Notes: generated by a model not told the origin, from the letters alone. A DNA stretch of 64,000 nucleotides from Hirsutella rhossiliensis (GCF_020360975.1 NW_025408667.1:5022001-5086000); one strand, 5' to 3'. Counted from the stretch's first letter, positions 11,498 through 24,042 are shown. A program made the numbers and translations.

Positions 11498-12648
11498 TCA
11501 AGACCTGTTGATGCCGACGAGGCTGAGAAACTCGTTGCGCGTCTTGGACTTGCGCTCAAAGCAACCGAGGACGCAGCTGGTGATTGTGGAGCTCGATGTC
11601 TGCTGGACGCCGCGCATGACCATGCACAGGTGGCTCGACTCCATGACGACGGCGACGCCCTGGGGCTTGAGGATCTCCATGATGGCGTGGGCGACCTCTT
11701 TTGTGAGGCGCTCCTGGATCTGGAGGCGGCGGGCGTACATTTCGGCAATGCGGGGGAGCTTGGAGAGGCCGATGACGGTGTCGGAGGGGATGTAGCCAAT
11801 GTGCATCTGGGCATGTATGATTAGTCTTGGGATTGAGAAGGTGTACCACGGGGGGGATGGGCGTACCTTGCCGATGAATGGAACGAGGTGGTGCTCGCAG
11901 AGGCTCTGGACCTCAATGTCTTTGACAATGACCATTTCGTTGTGGCCCTCGTGGAAGAGGGCGTTGTTGACGAGGTCGGCGACGTTTACGTGGTAGCCCT
12001 TTGTGAGGAAGAGCAGGGCCTTTGCGTAGCGCGAGGGGGTGTCGAGAAGGCCCTCGCGGTCCGGGTCCTCGCCGACGCACTCGAGCAGGGTGCGGACGGC
12101 GCCGCGCATGCGCTCGAGACGGTCATCGGCGTGGGCGGCGTCTTCTTGGAGGCGGTCGCGCGTGCCTCGGCCTGGGGGCATCAGCACTCAGCACAAGGAT
12201 TTGTTCGGGTGAAGGTATGGAGGGTGAGGGTACCCGGGCGGCTCAGGCCATCGTCGTCGATGACGGGGCTCGGAGGCCGAACGCGCTGGCCCTGTCCGGC
12301 GACGACGGCACGCTTCCGGGTGGGCGGCTGGTCGCGAGGGTCGCGGGCGGCCTTGCCGAGGCTATTGCGGCGCTGGTCAAAGGCGGCGGCGGGTGGGCGA
12401 GGGTGGTGATGTCCATTGGTGCCGTTGACGAGCAGCTGTTTGTGGCGATGGCGACGCGAGCGCCTGCGGCGGGCGTCGTGGTCGTTGTCGGGGCTGGGCG
12501 AGAGGCCGCCGGGGCCGCGCGTGTCGTCGCTGCCGTTGTCGTCATCGCTGGCCGAGGACTCGAGGGAGCGCTTGCGGGAGGAGGAGGAGGCGGCGGCGGC
12601 GACGGGGGGTGCGGCGGGCGCGAGGTCGAGGGTGTCGCGCTGCGCCAT
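11498..12648 (-). CDS. FOL2: GTP cyclohydrolase I
   Basis: It converts GTP to 7,8-dihydroneopterin triphosphate, the first step of folate (and tetrahydropterin) synthesis in the cytosol. The exons on the minus strand are 12648-12234, 12171-11867 and 11806-11498, giving 342 residues. Zinc ligands are visible as Cys230 and His233 (S-L-C-E-H-H) and Cys301 (S-H-L-C-M-V-M-R-G), with spacing as in the human enzyme. Other conserved blocks are [23 protein letters not shown] and [10 protein letters not shown]. Residues 1 to about 150 are a low-complexity, Ser/Asp/Arg-rich extension of the kind seen in fungal orthologues. Intron 2 (11807-11866, 60 nt) is in frame and stop-free; intron 1 is 12172-12233 with a weak GTACCC donor. 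The catalytic part is certain; the start codon and intron 1 are well supported but inferred. Confidence 0.93.
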
Positions 12649-13833
12649 GGCTATGGGAGGGTGAGGGTGCGAGACGGCGAGTTCCGGAAGAAGGAAGAGG
12701 TTGAAAAGAAGAGAGATGTTGGATGGATGATTGGTTGGTTGAGTTTTGAGAGGGAAAAAGAGGTTCGTCGCAGACCTCCTGGTTAGGCGCATATGCCGAG
12801 GTACAAGGTACACACAAAGTGTATGTGTTCGCGGGGTCGGAGTGGGGGATCGATTTGCCCCGATAGGCAACTTGCTTTTCCAGGGTACGTACCGCGAGTA
12901 CGGATACCCGCGGGTCTAGAAACTCGAGGCAATTATTAAGTTACTGTAATTACCTCGCACGTGCAAAGGCTATACCCTTTGGCTGCGGAGGGAAGGAGCA
13001 AGCACACGTCACTTGCATTTGTAGCGTCGTCTGTTATCTGATGGGCGGTACTTTGAATCTGCTTGCTAAAACTCACTACAGTACCTGGATAAGACTCACG
13101 CTGTTTAGCCCCCTGCCACTGGGCTATGTAGTGGACGTGTCTTACAGGTCGAATCACGGTCATGAATGGCCATAGATCATGACTTTTCAGTCGTCATCGC
13201 CACCGGCCTAGCAGATGGGACAAGCCCATTGGCAGTGAACTTGGGCCCCGGGATTTTGCGCGCGAACTTGTCGAAAACGCGGTTCAGAAGTTGGTCGGCC
13301 GGGCATGCACGGATCCGCTGCTGCGAAGAGGTCCCGCGTGGCCTTTAGGGAGCCGTGACGGCGCAGGCAGCTGACCAGGAATCGACGTTCAAGACGCCAG
13401 AAGCGACTGGGGACTTGCTCCTGTAATATGTTTCTGTTGAGGAGAGCGGGCATGAGAGGCTACAGTCATGCCCAGTGGACCCAATAGTCATGCACAAGGG
13501 AGCCTACCTGTGCAACATGACTCCCCTAGCCCAAGGTGATAATGTAGGCCTGACTTAGGTACAGGAACATCTCCATGCCCTCTTTTGGCTAGCTATGTGT
13601 GGTCACTATACCTGTATAAGCCCCTCCCTTGTCCCAATAGATAGACCAAGACATGAATCACAAAATTCACCTTTCTGTGCCCCTATTTCTTCCACTGTGC
13701 TCTCAAGCCTCTGCTTGAGAGTTTCCTTCCATTGTCGAACGCGCCACATTTGTGAGAGGCTGTCTCCTCGCTTATTTAACAGGCAAGAGCCTTCATATTG
13801 ACCCTCTAGAGCTACTGCAGAAACAGAGAACAA
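12649..13833. other. Upstream region of the GTP cyclohydrolase gene; no gene seen
   Basis: Normal base composition with CpA and TpG present. It must contain the promoter of the minus-strand gene at its left end. The small frames present have no recognisable product. This is the last ordinary DNA before the mutated repeats. Confidence 0.55.
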
Positions 13834-14423
13834 AGCCTAGATTGCTGGCGGAGATATAGAGGCAGTCGGCGACATTTGTTTAGCATGGCGTATTAATTTG
13901 AACAGATTGGAAAGGTCTGAGGCCTAGAAGTGGGTACAAGTAGCTCATTAGGTTAAAGAACATAGTCGCCTTATAAAGCCGCCCACTCCCACTATCCGGC
14001 CACCTTCTAATTCCCGCTTAGTCTCTAAGAACCCCGAATTAGCAGAGCTGCGTTAGTAAAGCGACGCCATGACCGGGCGGCCTAGCATTAATAAAGCTAA
14101 CCCGAGAATTGACCTGCCTAACTTTATAGTATACTAGGCAGCCTTAGAGAGTTAACTTTACTACTAGCCTCGTTCTAGGCGTACGCCTAGAAAGCTACCT
14201 CTCGACTAAGTAGACTTAAGTAGGCTTTATTTTCTTATATATATATTCCGTCTTATTTAAGGGGCCCGACTGCCTCTCCCTATCTGCTAGGTGCTCTAAA
14301 TAAGCGAGCGATTCTATAGTATCGGAAGACTAGGTTTTAACCTCGCTTAACGCGAGGAACCTATAACCGCGCTCGCGACTAGAAGGTAACTAACCGCTTA
14401 ACTATACTATAGTAGAAAGCCCC
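13834..14423. other. Transition into RIP-mutated repeat DNA
   Basis: CpA and TpG become rare between about 13.93 and 14.13 kb, and TAA/TAG triplets appear in all frames. I cannot assign this stretch to a transposon family. Confidence 0.5.
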
Positions 14424-15415
14424 GACACCTAGCTATATAGGATAACCTCGCCGACTCGGGCTCTAACCTAGGAGCCTTAAGCTATATTAGGCCTTATATA
14501 TAGCTCTTCCGCTTTCTTAAAAGCTTAGTAGCTATTATAAGGCCTAACTATAACTTAGAAAGAAGGGGAGCTAGCTAGGAGCCCTTAGAAGCCCTAGAGC
14601 CTAAGGCCTCTATTACGATAATAGAGGCCCTTAAGCCCTTAGCTAAGAAGTAGTACTAACGCTTCTTAGCTAGCCTAGCTAGCTTAGAAGACTTTAGGTT
14701 ATAGCCCTAAGCCTTTTATACTAACGGCTTTAAGGGGTGCCTTAATTAAGAGGATAGCGTAGTAGTAGAAGCGCCTAAAAGACCTACTTCTTCTATAAAG
14801 TTATAGGTTTAAATCCCGCCCCCCCCCCTAGCTTATCTAGCTACTCTACCGCTATCCTTAACTAGCTAGCACTAATAGTCCCCGCTTATAGTGAGGTAGA
14901 AACGGCCTTAAGGCTATATAACGGAATAGCCTTTAGGCTATATAATAATAAGCTACTATAGCTATAATACTATAACGCCTCTTAACCTTAGTAACTACTT
15001 TAATCCTCGATATAAGAAAAATAAGGGGGGCCTAGGAACCTAGTAATAAAGGAAAAAACTATAGTATAGGACTAACTAAATTAACCTTTCCTTTATTATC
15101 TTTATATTTATATAAAGAAAAATCCTCCCTTACTAGTTATAGGCTATAAGGTTATATAATTAGCTAGGACTATTAGTAGGGGGCTTCCCTTTACTAGCCT
15201 TACTATAGCCTTAAAGGCTATATATAAGTAATAATAATAATAATAAAAAGGGGTGCCTTAAAGGGTCCCTTATAGAGACTAACGCTTACTCCTTCTATAA
15301 AATAAGCCTAGAAAATAGGCTTAATAAGGCGTACTATAAGAACTTAGGGCCCTTAATTAAAGTAGCTAATATAAAGCTATTTACGATACTAAGGGTCCTA
15401 GAAGACCTAGTTTAA
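14424..15415 (+). mobile_element. LINE-D fragment: RNase H end of a Tad-like LINE, split by a SINE
   Basis: From 14424 the sequence follows LINE-A from about 22600 onwards, including the RNase H-like F-Y-T-N-G segment near 14720 and, after the SINE, the part at 15262-15415. It ends abruptly at G-A-C-C-T-A-G, where LINE-A continues. It is truncated at both ends and heavily RIPped. What removed its 3' end is not visible. Confidence 0.7.
14746..15247 (+). mobile_element. tRNA-derived SINE with a LINE-like 3' tail
   Basis: A 502-bp insertion in LINE-D, flanked by a perfect 14-bp direct repeat (14732-14745 and 15248-15261). Its 5' end carries RNA polymerase III promoter motifs: an A-box-like TAGCGTAGTAG at 14755-14765 and a B-box-like GGTTTAAATCC at 14806-14816, each two RIP-type transitions from consensus. 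The last roughly 170 bases resemble the 3' end of LINE-A (compare 15190-15235 with 23978-24020), and it ends in ATA/ATAA repeats. It encodes no protein and was presumably moved by the LINE enzyme. No other copy is in the window. Confidence 0.75.
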
Positions 15416-15698
15416 TAGGGATAAGGGTATACACCTAAAGTATATATAGTATATAGCTAAGGATTAATAAAGTAATTAACTATATAGTTATCTAATTATT
15501 AGTCCTATATATAGCTCTAAGGGTCTTAGGTTATTAATATAAGTCTTAGAGATTTCTTTACTTTATACCTCTTTATCTTTACTAAAGCCGTATAACTAGC
15601 GGCCTTTACTTTAAAGGGGAAAAATAAACGTTTAAATTAATTATAATTATAAAGGATACTTAATTAAATAATCTAGGCTTTTTTAAAGTCTTTAAGTA
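15416..15698. other. Unassigned RIP-mutated DNA left of LINE-C
   Basis: AT-rich and without CpA/TpG like its surroundings, but matching none of the families identified here. It was the left-hand target of LINE-C. Confidence 0.4.
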
Positions 15699-15710
15699 TA
15701 CTTTCTTTTA

Positions 15711-17658
15711 TATTATTCCTTATATATAGCCTCTAAGGTTATAGTAAGGCTAGTAAGGGACTAGGCCCTTATTAGTAGTCCTAGCTAGCTATAGAGCCTA
15801 GGGGCTTATAACTAATTAAGGATAGGGTAGCTATAAAGGTAATAATAAAGGAAAGGTTAGTTTAGTTCCTCCCGCGCGGTAAATTTCCCTTTTAAGGGCC
15901 CTAGGGCCCCTAAGTTACTTCTTTTTAAGCTACTTAGCTATCCCTATCTTTATTTTAGCTAAGAAGGTTAAAAGGGCTTCCCTTCCTTCCTTAGAGCTAT
16001 AGAGAATAGGTAGGCTAAGGGGCCCCTTCTATCTCTTAAAGGTCTAGTAAAGGACCTCTCTTTCCCTCCTATAGTTTAAGCACCTTAGGATAAGGTACTT
16101 AGCCGTATACCTTCCTTAGCTATAATAGTAGTTATCTCGGTCTACCTTATTAGTCTTTTTTAAGAAGGAAAATAAGAAGCTAGCCTTAAAGAGGAGCTAG
16201 TAAAAGGCTAAGAATATTAGCTTAGGCCTCCCTATAAGGTCCTTTTCTAGGCTAAGGGCTAAGTAAGGGGTCTTTTAGATAAATATATAGTACTTACCTC
16301 GGCCTTTAGCCCTAAGGCCTTTAGCCGCCTTAGTAGCCTAGAGTCCCTTTTAATAGTCCTTAGTAGCTTACTAGACCTTTCTTTATAAGTAGCTAATAAA
16401 GACTAAGGGGGTCCCTTAGGTAGGAGCCCTTAAGCCTTTTTTAGCTAGCTAGTTAGCTAGCTTATTACTAAAGATCCCTAGGTAGCTAGGGCACTAGTAT
16501 AACTATATATTATAAAAGGCTTCTAAGCTAAATAAGAGCCTTTTAATATATATTACTAGGTCTAAGAAACTTATAACCTTTTTTATAGCGGCTTAGCTAT
16601 CTATAAAAATATAGGTATTTATAAGGGGGTTAAAGGGGCTAAGCTTTAAAGGCCGAGGCCTCCTAGCTAGGTCCTCTAAGACCCTTAGTATCGTAAATAG
16701 CTCTATATTAGCTACTTCGATTAAGGGCCCTAGGTTCTTATAGTACGCTTTAATAGGCTTATTTTCTAAGCTTATTTTATAGAAAAAGTAAGCGTTAGTC
16801 TTTATAAAGGACCTATTAAGGCACCCTTTAAAGCTATTAGTATAAAAGGCTAAGGGCTATAACCTAAAGTCTTTTAAGCTAGCTAAGCTAGCTAAGAAGC
16901 GTTAATATTACTTCTTAGCTAAGGGCTTAAAAGCCTTTATTATTATAATAAAGGCCTTAGGCTCTAGGGCCTATAAGGGCTCTTAGCTAGCTTTCCTTAT
17001 TTCTAAGTTATAATTAAGTCCTATAAGAGCTACTAGGCTTTTAAGGAGGTAGAAGAGCTATATATATAGCTTAATATAGCTTAAGGCCCTTAAGTTAAAG
17101 CTTAATTTAGCGAGGTTATCTTATATAGCTAAGTAGTAAGCTTACTTTATAGGGTAACTAGGTAAGAAGTATAGGGTTTAAAGGGTATAAGAGAGGTATA
17201 CCCTTTTAAATTATACCTTTAGTAGTAGTAAGGCCGCTTTAGCTTTTAAAGCCTTAATAAGGGATCCTTTAAAGGCCCTTAAGACCTTTAAAAGAGCTTA
17301 GTTTTAGAGCCTTTAAAAAGGCTTTAAAAGGCTCTTAAGGGTCTTAGGCCTCTTATACTAAAGCTAGACCTTATAGTCTATTATAAAGGTTATATAAGCT
17401 AAGTAAAGCTATTTTAAGGCTTTAATAATAGGCCTTTTTATATAAAGGTTAAGTAAGATAGTCTTTTAAAGGTAGCTTATATAGAGGCTACCTTCTTCTT
17501 AATATATTATTTAAATAGGAGCTTAGAATTAAAGTAGACCCTTAGCTACTATACTAAGGGCTTTACCTTAAAAAATAAGCCTCCTACTATTATACCCTTT
17601 AAAATAAGCTACTATTACCTACTAAAGTAAATAAGTTTTATTTTTAAGGGGTTAAAGT
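15711..17658 (-). mobile_element. LINE-C, 3' third (minus strand)
   Basis: Reverse complement of the LINE-A 3' end and RT/RNase H regions. It starts with the complement of the 3' tail and runs to G-G-G-G-T-T-A-A-A-G-T, where the copia element interrupts it. A probable TSD, 15699-15710 against 62357-62368, differs by two C/T transitions only. The rest of this LINE is at 35728-37736, 45584-45619, 47472-48471 and 61432-62356. Confidence 0.8.
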
Positions 17659-18122
17659 TCTCGTAAAGAGAGATATAAGAAGTATATAAAAATATATAAA
17701 GGTAAATTTAAAAGTAAGGGGTTAGATAGGTAAGGCAGAGAGATTTAATTCTTATAAGGGCAGTAATTATAGTAGGGGAATAATTATTATATTACCTTAA
17801 TTATCCTTCTTTTCTTTATCTAACGCCCTTCTTTATACCTATCTAGTATCTTAATTAATAAAGAAGATCCTACTTAAAGAAGCTACTAATATCCTTTTAA
17901 CTACTAAGCTTTTTACTAGTTTTTCCCTTCCTTTCTAGCCGTTACTAGTATATCTATCTTATCTCTCGCTACTTATACTTTTACTTATACCCCCTACCCT
18001 CCTTTTAGAACCTCTTTTTAGCTCCTTCTTCCTTTTTCTATACTAGGTGTTTTTAGCTTCCTTAGTCCTTCTTACTAAGGGATATCTCTAAGAACTACGA
18101 AATTAAGCTATACTTCGCGATA
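17659..18122 (-). repeat. Copia-1 left LTR (3' LTR)
   Basis: 464 bp, the same length as 35264-35727 and homologous throughout. Differences are of RIP type (for example CGCGA against TATAA). A third copy is at 62966-63442. On the minus strand a polypurine tract, AAGGGGG, lies just before it. Confidence 0.85.
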
Positions 18123-18288
18123 TACCCCCTTAGCTATAGCCTGCCCTTTAAGGGTATAGCTAATATAGCTTTAGGCTAGTAAGCGTATAAAGGAGGTTCT
18201 TAGTTTTATACTTCTCCTTTTACTTAAGGAAAGTAAGGGCCCTTTTAGGTCCCTAGGCTCTTTTAGACCTACTTAAGGAATAAGGGCT

Positions 18289-21200
18289 AAGCGCGTAGCT
18301 ATATAAACTATATTTTCTTAGCTAACTTTTCGAAACTAAGCTTAAAATATAGAAAAGGTATACGCTTAGAACTATTATAAATAGCGTATTACGCCCCCTT
18401 AAGTATAGCCTTGTATAGCTATTAACGGGTACGTAATATACTACTAAAGATTACGAATTAAGTAAGGTTCTCCTTTATATAAGTAGAAAACTCTTCCCTA
18501 CCCTTACTAACTAAGGGTATATACCCCCCCCCCGCTAATAAGACTAAGCCCGGACCCGACTTAGGACCCTAGCCTAGATATAAGGAGGGCCCCTTTAACT
18601 TTAACCCCCTTAACTTAAGGGTCGAAATAAGTACTTTAAAGGCTAAGGCCCGCTTAAAAGAAGCTCTAAAAGGCTAACGCCTTTTAAGGACCTTAGAAGA
18701 AAGGCCTAGGACCTAAGACTAAGACCTAGAAGATATTAAGATAGAAGATAATACTTAGCTTATACTAAAGACTAGCCTCTTTAGGCCTAGCTTAGCCCTA
18801 CTTTAGGCTAGCTACTTTTAGCTTAACTAGCCCTTAAAGTAAGTAAAGGGGTAAAAGAGAGCTATACTTAGTAGCCTTATTAGCCCTATACCTATTTAAC
18901 TTATATTTTAATACTTATAGTAAACCTAGCCTTAGCCCTAGCACCCCTTCCTTAAGGCCCTAGCTAAGGCCCTAGCTAAGGCTCTAGCGAAAGCCTTAGC
19001 TAAGACTATAGCTAAGGCCCTAGCTAAAAGGAACGTAAAAGAGGACTTTTAACTTATCTTAAAGCTAAAAAAGGAATCGCTAACGCTAACTATTAACCTT
19101 ATTACGCTTTATAATAAGCTTAATAAGGCTATAGGGGAACTAGCTATATTAGCTCTATCGACCTTAAATAAAGGTAATATAGTTATAATAATAAAGGCCT
19201 TATATATAGTAAAGAAGCTTTTAAAGTAGCGAGAGAAGTAGTCCTTATACTTTAAGGAGCTACTTATTAAATCGGCCGACCTTCTTACTAGCTAAACTAA
19301 GCTAGTAGCCTAGAGCGTCCCTAACCTCTTAGAGACCCCTATCCTTAATATCTTTACTATAGAAGTTAAAACCTTTAGCGAGATCGATATCTTAAGGCAG
19401 CCTAAGTAGCTAGGCACCCTAGGCCTAATATAGAAGGTAGGATCGGTTATCTTTATAGTCCCTTTAAAGGCTATAAGGGCTAAATACTAGAAAAAAGGCC
19501 TTTATATAGTAGGTCTATAAATTTAAGTTAAGGCCTATAAAGAATATACTATATATATATAGTACTATAGGTGCCTTTCCTTAAGCTATAACTCTTAGAC
19601 CTACTAGCAGCTTATTAAGTATACCTTTTATATAGAAAAGTACCTAACTAAGGACTATAACTACCTTAGCTATAAGGCTAGCTAAGGCTACTTTTATTTT
19701 AAGGTTTAATACTATAACTATAAGAGAGAGTACTTTATAACTAATAAAGTATAATATAAAGTTTATAAGGAAATAACTAATACTTAATAGCCCTAGCCCC
19801 CTTATACTTATAGGGCCCTTAAAGCCCCTTAGGCCCCCTAGGCCTAATTATAACCCTATTAGTATTATATAGTATAATACTAATAGGTAGGAAATAGCTA
19901 ACCTATTAATCTTAGAGTAAGCCTTAAAAATAAAAGTAGACCTTATCTTATTATAAGAGCCTTACCTTTATAAGATCGATAATAGCTATATCCCTATATA
20001 GTATCTAGCTTATAATATTATAACCCTTATCCTTTTTACTAACTTTCCTAAGCTCGCTAAGAGGCCTAAGGTTATAGCTTATAAAAGAAAGGAAGCTTAA
20101 ATAGAAGCTAGCCTTAGCTTTAACCTCTTTTATAATTTTAATATATAAGCTATAAAGGTAAAAGGCGCCGAGCCGTTTACCCTTATTAACTTATATAATA
20201 AAAAAGAGGTTAAAGGGGCCCTAGCTAGCTAAGGCTAGTAAGGGCCCCTTATAATAAAAAGGCTACTACTAATAGCCTAGCTCTTATAATAGCCCTTCCT
20301 ACTAATAAAGGACTTTAACTTATACTACCCTTATTAAAACCCTTTTATAGAACCCTTTAAAGCCTATAAGGTAAAAGCCCTTATTAGCTAGCTTAACCGC
20401 TATAAGGCTTCCTTACTAATAGACCTTAAGGTAGCTATAAAAGGCACTTATTAAAGGAAAGGCTTAAAAGGGGCTTTAATTATAGACCTTACTTTTTATA
20501 GCTCTTTTAAATAGCTAACCTAAGCTAACTTCCGCTTCTTAAAGGCTATAGGCTTAGATTATAAGCCTATAGCCTTTAAAGCTAGCTTAAGGGGCCCTAA
20601 TAAGCTACTACTAGCTAGGCCTACTACTTATAATTATAGGAAAGTAAACTAAAAGGTATTTTTAAAATACTTAGCTAAGAAGAAATAGGACCTCCTTATA
20701 GCTATAGAGAGGGCTATAAAAAGAAACGACTTAAAAGGGATAGCTTCCCTTTTAAAAAGAACCTTTATAAAGGCCTTAAATATAGCGATACTAAAAAAAA
20801 GGCCTTATAAAGGATCTAAGCCCTAGTGAACCGACGAGCTAACCTACCTTTAAAAAGCCCTAAGCCTAGCCTAATAAGCTTATAGGCTAGCTTAAGATAA
20901 AGAAAGCTAGAAGAGCTTTATAAAGGCCTAAAATAGCTTTAAGTATACTATTAAGGCTACTAAGAAGTAATACTAAGAGAGCTTCTTAATAAAAGTAATA
21001 AGAAAGGACGTCTTTATAGCCTTTTCCTATACTAAGGCTAAAGCTAACCCTACCTTCTTAGTATCTTATATATAAAAGAAGGAATAGAAGTAAAAGCTAA
21101 TACCTTAATAGAAAAATATAAGGCTTTCTTAATAACCCTTTTTTTAACCCTAGACCCTAGCCCTAGCCCTCCTTTTAGCCCCTCTTAAAGCTTAGAAAAA

Positions 21201-24028
21201 GAAGAGCCCTTAGGCTATATAAGTAATAAGGGTATAGTTAAGTAAGACTAGCTAAAGCTAAAGGACCCTAAGATTAAGAGGGCTATTTTTAGCTCTTTTT
21301 AATAAGAAAGCCCTTAGCTTAGACTCTTTTATCTTCCTCCCTATTTAATATATATATAAAGCTATCCTTATAGTCTTTAATAGGGCCTATAAAGCTTTAG
21401 TTAACTAAGGATACTACCTTAAGGTATAGAAAGAAGCTATAAGAATTATACTTTCTAAGTAAAATAAGCTAAACTATACTATCCTTAAAGCCTATAAGGT
21501 TATAAGTCTACTTAACTACTTAGGAAAGGTCCTTAAAAAGCTATATACTACTTAGCTAAGCTATTTAGCTAATATAGCTAGGCTTTTAAACCTTACGTAG
21601 CTAAAAGGACGAAAATAGTAGTTAGCTATAAATACGGCCTTCCTCCTTTTATATTATATTTAAAAGAAGTAGGAGTCTAATAAGAAGGCTATTACTAATA
21701 CCCTCTTATTAAATATAAAGAGCGCCTTCGATTTTATATTAAAGGAATAGCTTATAAGGGTCCTAAGGGAACTAAACCTCCCTAAGGCCCTTATAAGCTA
21801 GGTAGACTACTTCCTTACTAAAAGGAAGATCTAACTAGCCTTTAAAGGGTAAGTCTAGCCCCTTATAAACCTAGTAATAAGAGTGCCCTAAAGGTCCCTT
21901 ATTAGCCTTATTTTATTTCTCTTATACGTAAGGGGGATACTAGTAGCTAAGGGATACTAGCTATCTTATATAGATAACTTTAGTATCTCTATAACGTTAA
22001 CCTTAGCTAAGAAGAACGTTTAATAGCTAGAAGTAATAGCTACTAGCCTATTTAAATAAGCTAAAGACTAAGGGGTTTACTTTAACCCCTTAAAGATAGA
22101 ACTTATTTACTTTAGTAAGTAACGGTAGATATTTTAAAGGGTATAATAGTAAGATACTTATTTTTTAAGGTAAATCCCTTAGTATAGTAGCTAAGGGTCT
22201 TCTTTAATTTTAAGCTCTTATTTAAATAATATATTAAGAAGAAGGTAGCCTTTATATAAGCTGCTTTTAAAGGACTATCCCGCTTAACCTCTATATAAAA
22301 AAGCCTATTATTTAAAGCCTTTAAATAGCTCTACTAGGCTTATATAACCTCTATAATAGACTATAGGGCCTAATATTAGTATAGGGGGCCTAAGACCTTT
22401 AAGAGCTTTATAAAGCCTTTTTAAAGGCTATAAAACTAGGCTCTTTTAAAGGTCTTAAGGGCCTTTAAAGGATCCTTAATTAAGGGTCTAGAAGCTAAAG
22501 TAGCCCTACTACTACTAAAGGTATAATTTAAAAGTATATACTTCTCTTATACCCTTTAGACCCTATACTTTTTACTTAGTTACCTTATAAGGTAAGCTTA
22601 TAACCTAGCTATATAAGATAACCTCGCTAACTTAAGCTTTAACTAAGAGGCTATAAGCTATATTAGGCTATATATATAGCTCTTTTACCTCCTTAAAGGC
22701 CTAGTAGCCCTTATAAGACCTAATTATAACTTAGAAAGAAGGAAAGCTAGCTAAAAGCCCTTATAGGCCCTAAAGCCTAAGGCCTTTATTATAGTAATAA
22801 AAACCCTTAAGCCCTTAGCTATAAAGTAATACTAATACCTCTTAGCTAGCTTAGCTAGCTTAGAAGACCTTAGGTTATAGCCCTTAGCCTTCTATACTAA
22901 TAGCTTTAAGGGGGGCCCTAAAGGGTCCCTTATAAAGACTAATACTTACTCCTTTAATAAAATAGGCCTAGAAAATAAGATTATTAAAGCGTACTATAAG
23001 AACCTAGGGCCCTTAATTAAAGTAGCTAATATAGAGCTATTCGCGATACTAAGGGTCTTAAAGGACCTAGCTAAGAAGCCTTAGCCCTTAAAGCTTAGCC
23101 CTCTTAACCCCCTTATAAATACCTATATCTTTATAAATAGCTAAGCCGCTATAAAAAAGGTTATAGGTTTCTTAGACCTAGCTATATATATTAAAAGGCT
23201 CTTATTTAGCTTAGAAGCCTTTTATAACGTATAGCTATACTAGTGCCCTAGCTACCTAAGGATCCTTAGTAACGAGCTAGCTAACTAGCTAGCTAAAAGA
23301 GGCTTAGGGGCCCTTACCTAAGGGACCCCCTTAGTCTCTATTAGCTACTTATAAAGAAAGGTCTAGTAAGCTACTAAGGACTATTAAAAAGGACTCTAGG
23401 ATATTACATGGCAAAGGCCTTGTGCTAGGGCCCAGGTAAGTATAATATATCTATTTAAAAGACCCCGCCTAGCCCTTAGCTTAGAAAAGGACCTTATAGG
23501 GAGGCCTAAGCTAACCTTCTTAGCCTTTTACTAGCTCTTCTTTAAGGCCGGCTTCTTATTTTCCTTCTTAAAAAGGACTAATAAGGTAGACCGAGACGAC
23601 TACTACTATAGCTAAGGAAGGTATATAGCTAGGTACCTTATTTTAAGGTGCCCGAACTATAAGAGGGAAAGAGAGGTCCTTAACTAAACCTTTAAGAGAT
23701 AAAAAGGGGCCCTTAGCTTACTTATTCTCTATAGCTCTAAGGAAGGAAGGGAAGCCCTTTTAACCTTCTTAGCTAAAATAGAGATAAGGATAGCTAAGTA
23801 GCCTAAAAAGGAGTAACCTAGGGGCCCTAGGGCCCTTAGGTAGGAAAATTACTATATAAAAGGAACTAAACTAACCTTTCCTTTATTATTTACCTTTATA
23901 GCTACCCTTTCCTTAATTAGTTATAAGCCCCTAAGCTCTATAGCTAGCTAGAACTACTAATAAGGGCCTAGGCCCTTACTAGCCTTACTATAGCCCTAAA
24001 GGCTATATATAAGTAATAATATAAAAAA
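18289..24028 (+). mobile_element. LINE-A: near full-length Tad-like LINE, RIPped
   Basis: A non-LTR retrotransposon of 5740 bp with a perfect 14-bp TSD (18275-18288 and 24029-24042) and an A-rich 3' end. ORF1 remains show a 12-bp tandem repeat reading K-A-L-A (about 18954-19028) and zinc-knuckle remains at about 19560-19790. ORF2 remains show an APE-type endonuclease start (L-L-stop-E-P-Y near 19948, the stop being a former Gln), an RT motif Y-I-D-N at 21967-21978 and an RNase H segment (F-Y-T-N) near 22890. All frames are closed by TAA/TAG. It is about 250 bp shorter than LINE-B through a deletion next to the K-A-L-A repeat. Confidence 0.85.
18954..19028 (+). repeat. 12-bp tandem repeat in LINE ORF1 (K-A-L-A repeat)
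   Basis: Six or so imperfect units of AAGGCCCTAGCT. It is also present in LINE-B (about 54307-54385) and, cut by Gypsy-3, in LINE-C (48431-48471 and 61437-61475). In frame it would give alternating Lys-Ala-Leu-Ala, a helical repeat. Confidence 0.75.
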
Positions 24029-24042
24029 AAGGAATAAGGGCT

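Noticed and set aside
14750..14820. A genuine tRNA gene
   Set aside because: A and B boxes are present but mutated, no clean cloverleaf is seen, and the sequence is the head of a 502-bp insert with its own TSD.
17659..18122. A MITE or solo repeat
   Set aside because: A second copy of equal length at 35264-35727, a matching TSD and a polypurine tract show that it is a copia LTR.
18954..19028. CRISPR-like array
   Set aside because: The units are 12 bp, head to tail without spacers, and lie inside a eukaryotic LINE coding region.
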